A stretch of DNA of 64,000 nt from positions 6,579,001-6,643,000 of the forward strand of contig NZ_CP104467.1 of assembly GCF_025369935.1 (NCBI RefSeq). The letters are read 5' to 3'. Numbering within the stretch: the first letter of the stretch is position 1; every line of letters starts with the position of its first letter. This DNA is from Paenibacillus andongensis (lineage in GTDB: Bacteria; Bacillota; Bacilli; Paenibacillales; NBRC-103111). A program made the translations under genes and the position numbers. The notes beneath the pieces were generated by a model, which was given only the letters and a program-made list of their open reading frames with translations, was not told the origin of the DNA and ran no database searches. Positions 1 to 7,550 of this stretch are shown here, piece after piece.

Positions 1-2058
1 CATCTTCCACTCCTCTGCGCTTCCCACCGCAATAAAGCTTACATGCCAAGTTGCTTTAAGCCGATGCGCAATCCGAAAGCCGCGGCGAATTAAGCGATCG
101 GCTTGTGAGATTTCCGTGACACACACGTAAATCACTTCTTTTCTGCGCCATGGGCCACGAAGTGAGCTCTTGCGCTCCATAGATTCTAGACGTTCATCTA
201 CATCATCAGCGATTTCGCGCAGCGCAAGTTCCCGTAAAGCGATCAGATTTCCCGTTTTAAAGAAATTGTTCAACGCTTGATCCACCTTGACCATCGCATA
301 AATTTTTCCATCTCTCATGCGAAGCTGTAAGGCACCAGGGGCAACATCGATCAACTGCACTTCGTCCGCCATGCGAAGAATACTATCTGGCACAGTTTCC
401 CTAACCCGAATACCCGTAATTTGTTCCACGGCATCATTTAAGCTTTCCAGGTGCTGCACATTAACTGTAGCAATGACCGATATACCCGCTTCCAAAATTT
501 CCAGCAAATCTTCATACCGTTTTTTATACTTACTGCTGGGTACATTCGAATGGGCTAATTCATCTACCAAAACCACTTCAGGTCTAAGACGTATGATACC
601 TTCTGTATTCATTTCCTCCAGCTTTACACCTTGATACTGGATTTCTGCCCGCGGTATGATGTCAAGTTCCCCAATCTGTGCGATTGTCTCTTTTCTTCCA
701 TGGGTTTCGAGCAAGCCAATCTTCACATCAATCCCTTTTTTGAGCAGATCGTTGCCTTCCCGCAGCATGGTATACGTTTTACCGACACCTGGGGCAGCTC
801 CAATATAGACTTTAAATCTACCTCGCTTGATTTTTTCAATTTTCGCTTCTACTTCTTGTTTGCTCAATCGTTTATATTTGTAAGGTTCCTTCAAAGAGTG
901 GATATGAGCTGGCAGAATGCGTTCACCCTCCTGAGAAGCACGATCAGCAATCAAGAACACATCGATATTTGTCGTTCTTTTTAACACGCCATTGATGACG
1001 GAGCCTTGTAAAAGAGTTTGCCATTTGGTTTGCTTAGAATGTCCTAATACAATGCGTGTTACATGATGAGCTATCGCATAGTCGACCAATATTTGAGGGA
1101 TGCAGCGACGGTTGCCAAAGGGCAGTTCCTCAAATTTGCCGCCTACTTTTTGGACAAGCTTCATAATCGCCCTGCGAAAAGTAGCCGCTTCTTTGGTGAG
1201 CGGCTTATTGAAATTACGCAGCGTGACCACATGAAGATCACCATTCAATCGCTTAGCGATCTGTTGTCCTCTGCGTACATAAATCGAACCGTTCCAATGA
1301 TACTGCGTTGTTACAAGGATGCGCTCGGTCGCACCAGATGGACCCAGAATCCCCATTTGTTCGCGATGTTCTTCCAGAGAATCGTTAACGTCCTCGGCAA
1401 CAAGACGAAGTGCCAGTTCTCGCAGCACGCCTAAATTACCGCGTTTGAATAACGCTGTATCCTTATTCCCCTTTAAATGGCCTTCTCCCAATCGACTTAA
1501 TATTGTTTCCGGCGTGGCATCGATTAATCGAACTTCATCAGCAAGCTCCAACGTATCTGAGGGAACGCAGTGCCCTACTTCAATGCCTGTTAGTTTATGT
1601 GCAACCTCCATCGCCTCTTCCAGCTCATATACATTCACCGTGGTAATCACACTAATGTCATTTGAAAGTAAAAATTTAATATCGTCTAACCGCGACGGAA
1701 ACCGTGCGCCTGCTCGATTACAATGAGCTAATCCGTCTACAAGGACGACCTCCGGATTTCTTTCGATTAACGCATCCAAATTAAGATCTTTTTGTTCTAC
1801 ACCGTCTTTGATCCAATGAATGCTCGGGACCCTTTCCAGATCCCCCAATTGTTCGACGGTTTCCGGTCTTTGGAGCGTCGATACGGCGCAAATGACCACA
1901 TCGATCCCTTGCTGCTTGAGGTTTTGCCCTTCCCGAAGCATGTGATAGGTTTTACCTGATCCACTGACTGCGCCGATATATATTTTAAAACTGCCGCGGT
2001 GCAGTTTAGAGATGGAATATAGGATTTCTTCCGGTGTTTTTCTTTTGAAACCATCCAA
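1..2058 (-). CDS. kdpD: KdpD-like potassium sensor protein with duplicated P-loop/USP sensor module (3' end outside window)
   Basis: The reading frame is open from a TTG at 2058 to the window edge (686 codons). I prefer this TTG because AAGGGAG lies about 10 nt upstream and the product then begins MDGFKRKTPEEIL. A KdpD-type nucleotide-binding domain has its Walker A (GAVSGSGKT) near residue 29, followed by a USP-like domain near 250-370. A second, more canonical KdpD domain has its P-loop (GAAPGVGKT) near residue 420, and a second USP-like domain is entered before the edge. Known family members sense K+, and in Firmicutes the USP domain can bind cyclic di-AMP. No histidine-kinase domain is reached in the window, so whether one follows is unknown. 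It lies directly downstream of kdpC. The tandem duplication is unusual compared with E. coli KdpD. Confidence 0.85.
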   Translation of the reverse strand, partial: MDGFKRKTPEEILYSISKLHRGSFKIYIGAVSGSGKTYHMLREGQNLKQQGIDVVICAVSTLQRPETVEQLGDLERVPSIHWIKDGVEQKDLNLDALIERNPEVVLVDGLAHCNRAGARFPSRLDDIKFLLSNDISVITTVNVYELEEAMEVAHKLTGIEVGHCVPSDTLELADEVRLIDATPETILSRLGEGHLKGNKDTALFKRGNLGVLRELALRLVAEDVNDSLEEHREQMGILGPSGATERILVTTQYHWNGSIYVRRGQQIAKRLNGDLHVVTLRNFNKPLTKEAATFRRAIMKLVQKVGGKFEELPFGNRRCIPQILVDYAIAHHVTRIVLGHSKQTKWQTLLQGSVINGVLKRTTNIDVFLIADRASQEGERILPAHIHSLKEPYKYKRLSKQEVEAKIEKIKRGRFKVYIGAAPGVGKTYTMLREGNDLLKKGIDVKIGLLETHGRKETIAQIGELDIIPRAEIQYQGVKLEEMNTEGIIRLRPEVVLVDELAHSNVPSSKYKKRYEDLLEILEAGISVIATVNVQHLESLNDAVEQITGIRVRETVPDSILRMADEVQLIDVAPGALQLRMRDGKIYAMVKVDQALNNFFKTGNLIALRELALREIADDVDERLESMERKSSLRGPWRRKEVIYVCVTEISQADRLIRRGFRIAHRLKATWHVSFIAVGSAEEWKM

Positions 2059-2088
2059 ATGGCAACATTCTCCCTTCTCCCTAAAATG

Positions 2089-2125
2089 GGCAGAAACCAC
2101 TCCCCTTATCATCGAGAGTGGTTGC
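2089..2125 (-). other. Inverted repeat between kdpC and kdpD
   Basis: The arms around 2090-2103 and 2114-2125 can pair (AACCACTC with GAGTGGTT, extended by GGC/GCC). There is no T-run, so it is not a classical terminator. It could stabilise the kdpFABC mRNA or reduce kdpD expression; that role is inference. Confidence 0.45.
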
Positions 2126-2134
2126 CTGCTTACT

Positions 2135-2698
2135 TCACAACTTCACTTGCTTAAGCAGTTCCATATTTAATTCCGTCACATTGACTCTGGGCTCACCGAA
2201 AACTCCAAGTTGGCGCGTTTTTGTAAGCCGATCAATAAGACCACTCAGACCTTCCTCGGAAATCCCTGTTTCCTTGCTAATTCTCGGCACTTGGGCTTTA
2301 GCCCCTTCCGGTGATAAATCCGGATCGAAACCGGAACCAGAGACTGTGACTAAGTCTGCCGGAATTTCCGTTAGATTAGGGTTTTCTCGCTTCAAAGCGT
2401 CGATCTTCTCTGCCATAGCCGCAGCATAATCACTTGAAGCCACCGTCGTATTGGAGCCTAATGATGCAGTCGGATCATACTTGGCTGCAGATTCTCTAGG
2501 ATGGAAGAGCTTCGGGGACTCGAAATTTTGAGCCAGCAGCTCCGATCCAACCACGATACCGCCCGATTCTATGAGACTTCCATTCGCTTGTTTAGGGAAT
2601 AACACTTGAGCAACACCTGTAGTTACGAGAGGATAGATGAGCCCACAGACGATCATCAACAATAAAGACACCCGAACAGCTATAAAAACCGATTTCAT
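2135..2698 (-). CDS. kdpC: Potassium-transporting ATPase subunit C
   Basis: This 187-residue protein is the periplasm-facing/extracytoplasmic stabilising subunit of the Kdp K+ pump. It has one N-terminal membrane helix (residues about 7-28), then the conserved region with SGSGFDPDLSPEGA followed by a helical C-terminus, as in the KdpC family, at the normal family length. It follows kdpB by 28 bp and precedes the KdpD-like gene. In known Kdp complexes KdpC binds KdpB and raises ATP affinity. The identification is firm from motif and neighbours. Confidence 0.96.
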   Translation of the reverse strand: MKSVFIAVRVSLLLMIVCGLIYPLVTTGVAQVLFPKQANGSLIESGGIVVGSELLAQNFESPKLFHPRESAAKYDPTASLGSNTTVASSDYAAAMAEKIDALKRENPNLTEIPADLVTVSGSGFDPDLSPEGAKAQVPRISKETGISEEGLSGLIDRLTKTRQLGVFGEPRVNVTELNMELLKQVKL

Positions 2699-2726
2699 AA
2701 CGCTATCTCCTCGTTTCTCTTTCTCT

Positions 2727-4769
2727 TTAAACGATATTTAATCCGTGAAGCACCATATCAATGATTTTAATCCCAATGAAAGGCACGATCACACCGCCTA
2801 AACCATAGAGCAGAATATTACGTGACAACAATTTATCTGCTGACATTGCCCGGTACTTAACACCCTTCATAGCAATGGGGATGAGGAGCGGGATGATAAT
2901 TGCATTGAATATGAGCGCTGATAAAATAGCCGATTCCGGCGAAGCCAGATTCATAATATTCAAGGCCTGCAGCTGCGGCATAGCTAGAATAAACATCGCA
3001 GGAATAATCGCGAAATATTTGGCAATGTCGTTTGCGATGGAAAACGTAGTTAAAGCTCCGCGAGTGATCAGCAGCTGTTTACCGATGGAGATGACAGAAA
3101 GCAGCTTGGTCGGATCGGAATCCAGATCGATCATGTTGGCGGCTTCTTTCGCAGCCATCGTGCCTGAATTCATCGCCAAACCTACATCGGCTTGCGCAAG
3201 CGCAGGAGCGTCATTCGTTCCGTCGCCTGTCATGGCTACGAGTTTACCTTCTTGCTGCTCTTTTTTGATCGCGGCAATTTTATCTTCCGGCTTCGCCTCA
3301 GCAATAAACTCGTCTACACCGGCCTCAAGTGCGATCGTTGCAGCTGTAAGAGGGTTATCACCAGTACACATGACCGTTTTGATGCCCATGGCGCGAAGTT
3401 CAGCAAACCGTTCCTTCAAGCCCGGTTTTACCGTATCCTTCAGGTAAATGACCCCATAGATCCGCTCGTTAACCGCGACTGCCAGCGGAGTTCCACCAGC
3501 TTTGGCAATTCGGTTTGTGATCGCTTCTAGATCACTAGGAATTTTCCCGCCCATAGCTGCTACATATTTCTTAATCGCGTCGACAGCACCCTTGCGGACT
3601 TGTTTACCATCAGCTAAATTAAGTCCCGACATCCGTGTTTCGGCGGTAAACTCCACCATTTCTGCACCTTGATAGCTATCTGCTTGCCACGTCTCCCCAA
3701 GCTTGTTCGCAAGCTCCACAATGGAGCGTCCCTCAGGAGTTTCGTCTTTCACCGATGCTTGTAAGGCTGTAAAAGTGATGTCTTTAGCAGTTACGCCAGT
3801 CACGGGAACAAATTCCGCAGCCATCCGATTCCCGAATGTGATCGTCCCCGTTTTATCTAGGATCATCGTATCGATGTCGCCAGCAGCTTCCACCGCTTTA
3901 CCCGACATAGCAAGCACGTTGTACTGCGTCACACGGTCCATACCTGCGATACCGATAGCTGACAAGAGACCGCCGATTGTTGTCGGAATGAGACAGACAA
4001 GCAAGGCAATCAACGTGGAAATCTCCAATTTCACATCCAAATACTTCGCCATAGGCACCATGGTTACAATGACGATTAAGAAGATCAAAGTCAGTACGGC
4101 AAGCAGCGTCGTTAAGGCAATTTCATTCGGCGTTTTCTGCCGTTTGGCGCCTTCCACGAGTGCGATCATGCGATCCAAGAACGATTCACCGGGATCCGTC
4201 GTCACTTTGACAACGATATAGTCCGAAGCGACTCGTGTTCCACCTGTTACGGATGAGAAGTCACCTCCTGCTTCCTTAATAACCGGAGCGGATTCGCCGG
4301 TAATGGCGGATTCATCAATCGATGCCAAACCTTCAATAATTTCACCGTCTGATGGGATGATCTCCCCGATTTCAATGCGGACTACATCTCCCTTACGGAG
4401 AGAAGTCGAAGACACTTCCTTATAAGAACCATCTTTTTGAACCAAGCGAGCCTTCGTATCGGATTTCGTCTTCCGCAGGGAATCCGCCTGCGCCTTGCCC
4501 CGACCTTCCGCCAAAGCTTCCGCGAAGTTCGCGAAAAGCAAGGTGAAAAGCAAGATCAAAAACACCGCGACATTGTAACCCCGCCCTACTTCTGAAGTAC
4601 CAAATAGATCGGGCGCGAGCGAAAGCAGAAGCGTAATGACCGTGCCGATTTCAACCACAAACATGACCGGATTTTTGATCATCGCCCAAGGATTTAATTT
4701 TTTAAACGAATCAACGATAGCTTGATTCATCATTTCTTTTGTCATTGTTTTTTTACGTTCCGCAGCCAT
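2727..4769 (-). CDS. kdpB: Potassium-transporting ATPase ATP-binding subunit B (P-type ATPase)
   Basis: This 680-residue P-type ATPase is the energy-coupling subunit of Kdp. The N-terminal membrane segments are followed by the actuator-domain motif TGES, the phosphorylation motif DKTGT near residue 304, and the hinge motif [10 protein letters not shown], with further membrane helices at the C-terminus. Length and motif order match KdpB. The ATG at 4769 has AGGAAG about 8 nt upstream. It is separated by about 30 bp from kdpA upstream and kdpC downstream, consistent with a single operon. The aspartate of DKTGT is the expected site of the phosphoenzyme intermediate. Confidence 0.98.
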   Translation of the reverse strand: MAAERKKTMTKEMMNQAIVDSFKKLNPWAMIKNPVMFVVEIGTVITLLLSLAPDLFGTSEVGRGYNVAVFLILLFTLLFANFAEALAEGRGKAQADSLRKTKSDTKARLVQKDGSYKEVSSTSLRKGDVVRIEIGEIIPSDGEIIEGLASIDESAITGESAPVIKEAGGDFSSVTGGTRVASDYIVVKVTTDPGESFLDRMIALVEGAKRQKTPNEIALTTLLAVLTLIFLIVIVTMVPMAKYLDVKLEISTLIALLVCLIPTTIGGLLSAIGIAGMDRVTQYNVLAMSGKAVEAAGDIDTMILDKTGTITFGNRMAAEFVPVTGVTAKDITFTALQASVKDETPEGRSIVELANKLGETWQADSYQGAEMVEFTAETRMSGLNLADGKQVRKGAVDAIKKYVAAMGGKIPSDLEAITNRIAKAGGTPLAVAVNERIYGVIYLKDTVKPGLKERFAELRAMGIKTVMCTGDNPLTAATIALEAGVDEFIAEAKPEDKIAAIKKEQQEGKLVAMTGDGTNDAPALAQADVGLAMNSGTMAAKEAANMIDLDSDPTKLLSVISIGKQLLITRGALTTFSIANDIAKYFAIIPAMFILAMPQLQALNIMNLASPESAILSALIFNAIIIPLLIPIAMKGVKYRAMSADKLLSRNILLYGLGGVIVPFIGIKIIDMVLHGLNIV

Positions 4770-4800
4770 ATAAATACTTCCTTTCTCCCTCGTTTATCCT

Positions 4801-6477
4801 TTAACGCGCAGCCAAATGTTCAGCAATCGGCCCCAATGCCAGCGCCGGGAAGAACGTTAGAGCACCAATAACTAGAATAATCATGATTAAAATCCCCATA
4901 AATAAGGGTGTATTCGTGCGCAATGTACCTGTCGTAACAGGAACTACACGCTTGGTAGCAAGTGAACCTGCAATAGCCAACATAGCGATGATTGAAATGT
5001 AGCGGCCAAACAGCATGACCATACCGATACCCAAGTTGTAAAAGTTCGTATTGGCTGTTAATCCACCAAAAGAAGAGCCATTATTGGCAGCACCTGATGT
5101 GAAAGCATACAGCACTTCAGACAACCCATGCATCTCCTGATTGGCTATCGAGGTAATGGATTCTGGACGAATAAGTGCCCAAGCTGTCGGTGCCAGAATA
5201 ATGAGCGGATGGATCAGAATGGCGATTGCCGCCAACTTCACTTCTTTGCCTTCAATCTTTTTACCTAAAAACTCAGGCGTACGGCCCACCATCAGCCCAC
5301 AAATGAAAACAGACAAGATTAGGTAAAGCAACCCGTTTAACAAGCCTACCCCTTTACCCCCGAACACATTGTTCAACATCATTTCTGCAAATGGGGCGAT
5401 GCTTCCGAGTGGAGTAAGCGACTCATGCATCGAGTTTACGCTGCCTGTTGTTGCAGCTGTGGTTACGGCTGTAAATAGGGCAGTCTCAGACAACCCAAAC
5501 CTTACTTCTTTGCCTTCCATGTTGCCATGTACGCCCATCGCATCAATCGCCGTTATACCGCGATACTCGGCGTAGAATACCGTTGACAACATCACGATAA
5601 AAATGATCCCCATTGCAGCAAAGATCGTCCAGCCTTGTTTCTTGTTCTTAATCATTAATCCAAATGCGTAAACCAGCGATGTAGGCAGCAGCATCATACA
5701 AATAATATGAATCAAGTTAGACACCGGGGTCGGATTTTCATAAGGATGCGCGGCATTCGTACCGAACCACCCACCACCGTTAGTACCTATATGCTTAATA
5801 GATTCGAGCGAAGCCACTAACCCACGAGTAACCGTTTGCCCGGCTCCTTCAATGGTTGTAGCCTGTACGGCTCCCAGCAAAGTTTGCGGAATACCTTGAA
5901 AAACTAAGACTAAAGCAACAATAAAGCTAAGCGGCAGAAACACCCTAGTAATCGCTCTTGTAATATCCACGTAGAAGTTACCGAGATTATCTTGACGTCC
6001 AATTAAACCGCGAATAAAGGCAACCACCACTGCAAATCCAGTTGCAGCCGATGTAAACATCGGGAACGTTATTGCCACCATTTGTGAGAAATAGGACAAT
6101 GTATTTTCACCGCTGTACGCTTGCCAGTTCGTATTTGTAATAAAAGAAATAGCGGTATTAAAAGCTAAAGCCGGTGGCATATTACCGATGCTGTCTGGAT
6201 TTAGAGGCAAGTATTTTTGAAGTCGAAATATCGCATAAATCAAGAGCATCATAACCAAATTCAGTAATAATACGGCTCCTACATACTTTTTCCAGCCCAT
6301 CGCTTCCCCTTCTTTGACACCCATCAAACGATAGAATGCACGCTCAATAGGACCAAAAACACGATCAAGGCGGCTCTTTTCATGTCCAAACACTTTAACC
6401 AAATAACTACCCACAGGCTTCACCAAAAGCATAATAATACCCAGTGTGATGATGACCTGTAACAATCCCATACCCAT
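4801..6477 (-). CDS. kdpA: Potassium-transporting ATPase subunit A (K+ channel-like)
   Basis: This 558-residue polytopic membrane protein is the K+-binding and translocating subunit of Kdp. About ten hydrophobic helices are visible, with the four selectivity-filter-like P-loops characteristic of the SKT superfamily. The conserved GTNGGGWFG segment near residue 230 is diagnostic. It follows kdpF by 41 bp and precedes kdpB by about 30 bp. Length is normal for the family. Confidence 0.98.
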   Translation of the reverse strand: MGMGLLQVIITLGIIMLLVKPVGSYLVKVFGHEKSRLDRVFGPIERAFYRLMGVKEGEAMGWKKYVGAVLLLNLVMMLLIYAIFRLQKYLPLNPDSIGNMPPALAFNTAISFITNTNWQAYSGENTLSYFSQMVAITFPMFTSAATGFAVVVAFIRGLIGRQDNLGNFYVDITRAITRVFLPLSFIVALVLVFQGIPQTLLGAVQATTIEGAGQTVTRGLVASLESIKHIGTNGGGWFGTNAAHPYENPTPVSNLIHIICMMLLPTSLVYAFGLMIKNKKQGWTIFAAMGIIFIVMLSTVFYAEYRGITAIDAMGVHGNMEGKEVRFGLSETALFTAVTTAATTGSVNSMHESLTPLGSIAPFAEMMLNNVFGGKGVGLLNGLLYLILSVFICGLMVGRTPEFLGKKIEGKEVKLAAIAILIHPLIILAPTAWALIRPESITSIANQEMHGLSEVLYAFTSGAANNGSSFGGLTANTNFYNLGIGMVMLFGRYISIIAMLAIAGSLATKRVVPVTTGTLRTNTPLFMGILIMIILVIGALTFFPALALGPIAEHLAAR

Positions 6478-6518
6478 AGTAGGTTCTCCCCCTGCTTACA
6501 TAAGCTCATATTCTATGC

Positions 6519-6596
6519 TTAAAATTTCTCTGGTTTCACTAGAACAAAACCGAGATATACCATAATGGCAAATGCAATTATTCCAATAACAATCAT
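6519..6596 (-). CDS. kdpF: KdpF, small membrane subunit of the Kdp ATPase
   Basis: This 25-codon gene begins at 6596 behind a TTTTAGGAGG ribosome binding site. The product starts MIVIGIIAFAIMVYLGF and ends VKPEKF, a single membrane helix with the LxxPEKF-type tail typical of KdpF (compare RPEKF in E. coli). KdpF stabilises the KdpABC complex. It sits immediately upstream of kdpA, as in other kdp operons. Confidence 0.9.
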   Translation of the reverse strand: MIVIGIIAFAIMVYLGFVLVKPEKF

Positions 6597-6647
6597 ATGT
6601 TTGCCTCCTAAAAGGATTGGTCAATAACCTCGTTTCGGTACATGAGC

Positions 6648-6734
6648 TCACGCTTTTTCACAATATTTCACAAATCCCCAAAACACTACAAATGATACTG
6701 CGATTAATAAAACCATCGTCACATCGTTGTACAT
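6648..6734 (-). CDS. Candidate 28-residue membrane microprotein at the head of the kdp genes
   Basis: An AAGGAGGTG motif lies 4-8 nt before an ATG at 6734. The product starts MYNDVTMVLLIAVSFVVFW, has one membrane helix and ends in a charged KYCEKA tail. The next gene, kdpF, begins 51 bp downstream on the same strand. Size, topology and position suggest a further small Kdp-associated subunit or a translational leader. I recall small ORFs before kdpF in other genomes, but I cannot name a family. The evidence is the strong RBS, a hydrophobic core with polar ends, and operon position. Confidence 0.6.
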   Translation of the reverse strand: MYNDVTMVLLIAVSFVVFWGFVKYCEKA

Positions 6735-6817
6735 AACACACCTCCTTGAAGTCAGACAGAACCAATTGCTCCCTGGAACAGTGTAACGCCGAACCGTATA
6801 AAAAGGGGGTAAAGAAT

Positions 6818-6910
6818 CTATAGCATCTGTATAAAAAAAGCATAAAAATTGATTGGCTCAGAATGAGATATACGCCCCAGTAGAATGCTCAAATAAATAA
6901 CTGGATACAT
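6818..6910 (-). CDS. Possible 30-residue leader ORF between kdp terminator and kdp genes
   Basis: A GGAGGAGAG motif lies about 10 nt before an ATG at 6910 that opens a 30-residue frame starting MYPVIYLSILLGR. It lies just downstream of the leader terminator and upstream of the microprotein gene. It could be a translated leader whose ribosome occupancy affects the downstream genes, or chance. No family is recognised. Confidence 0.35.
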   Translation of the reverse strand: MYPVIYLSILLGRISHSEPINFYAFFIQML

Positions 6911-6943
6911 AATAGATTCACTCTCCTCCAAATTTTGAACAGC

Positions 6944-6988
6944 AAAAAGAAGCCTAAGAGCAGAGAATCTCTACTATCGGGCTTCTTA
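6944..6988 (-). terminator. Intrinsic terminator at the end of the kdp leader
   Basis: On the minus strand the arms AAGAAGCC and GGCTTCTT flank an internal AGAGA/TCTCT hairpin and are followed directly by TTTTTG. Its position between a structured leader and the kdp ORFs suggests conditional termination (attenuation) rather than the end of a gene. Confidence 0.75.
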
Positions 6989-7190
6989 GCAGCGTTAATA
7001 AACATGCTGTGAAAAGTGTAAACCCAATCTTTCGTGCATAGGCAGGGAAGCAGGTTCCAAGCGCTGTTGCAGGTTCCTTTGTAAGGGACTATTGCTGCTC
7101 GCCGGTGCACAAGTAGCTTTTGCCTGTAGCGGCTGAATCCCCTTAGGGCTTCACCAACGTTCGAGGAGAACAATTACTCAACGGCTCAAA
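6989..7190 (-). promoter_or_regulatory. Structured 5' leader of the kdp operon, candidate riboswitch
   Basis: This 200-nt untranslated segment precedes the terminator. Visible elements on the minus strand are a strong short hairpin (GAAGCCCUAAGGGGAUUC), a GCCG/CGGC pairing about 25 nt apart, two direct copies of GGAACCUGC, and a CAGC...GCUG hairpin just before the terminator. It lacks the usual c-di-AMP (ydaO) landmarks that I can recall. The start (GUUGGUGAAGCCCU... CCGCUAC) resembles the 5' part of the M-box Mg2+ riboswitch, but the later M-box motifs are not evident. The class is therefore unassigned. A K+, Mg2+ or c-di-AMP response would make sense for kdp, as inference only. Confidence 0.5.
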
Positions 7191-7191
7191 A

Positions 7192-7406
7192 TTACTGCGA
7201 ATGTGCAGAGATTTTTGCTAAAATCGTTTAAAAAAAGGAAAAGCCTGCTATTCTGCAGGAATTTTATCTTTTCCATCCTGAAATTAAAAAAAGACCGTAA
7301 AAGCCTGCACTATTGCAGGAATGTACAAACAGGAGCTATTCGAAGAAAAAAAGCATGTACAATTGCAGGTATTTACGACAGCCACAGTTACTTCTTCTCA
7401 TTAAGC
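7192..7406 (+). repeat. Four-palindrome repeat element, copy A
   Basis: This 215-bp segment contains imperfect palindromes of the form GCCTGC-N-TGCAGG centred near 7202 (weak), 7250, 7310 and 7360, that is about 50, 60 and 50 bp apart, separated by A/T-rich spacers. A near-identical copy in inverted orientation occurs at 14872-15083. Each hairpin on the minus strand is followed by T-rich sequence. It fills most of the gap between kdp and kimA, and I see no gene in it. Confidence 0.85.
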
Positions 7407-7518
7407 TCGCTCAAACCCAAAACATACAAATCTCAAGAAAAACCATCCTACGCCGTTCTTGAATGAGTGTCTATTAAGACATAATCTTCAAGATTATTCG
7501 TAGGTCTATGGAGACAGC

Positions 7519-7550
7519 AGCCTTACATGAATGTAAGGCCACCTTTTTAT
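7519..7550 (+). terminator. Hairpin with T-tract downstream of kimA
   Basis: GCCTTACA and TGTAAGGC form a stem with a 4-nt loop followed by CCACCTTTTTATTTTTT on the plus strand. It abuts the kimA stop codon. On the minus strand the stem lacks a T-run, so its role for kimA is uncertain. Confidence 0.4.

Noticed and set aside
2875-4221. Plus-strand frames opposite kdpB
   Set aside because: Shadows of the conserved P-type ATPase gene; no RBS and composition typical of antisense frames.
6989-7190. Assignment of the kdp leader as a c-di-AMP (ydaO) riboswitch
   Set aside because: The conserved ydaO segments I know are not found on the minus strand, although kdp and kimA are typical c-di-AMP targets. 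Left unassigned.
7192-7406. CRISPR array
   Set aside because: Palindromes are spaced regularly, but there are only four, the units are imperfect, spacers are conserved between the two copies, and no cas gene is present.
7203-7466. 87-codon plus-strand frame between kdp and kimA
   Set aside because: It lies almost wholly in the CCTGC palindromic repeat; residues repeat only because the DNA does, and no RBS precedes it.
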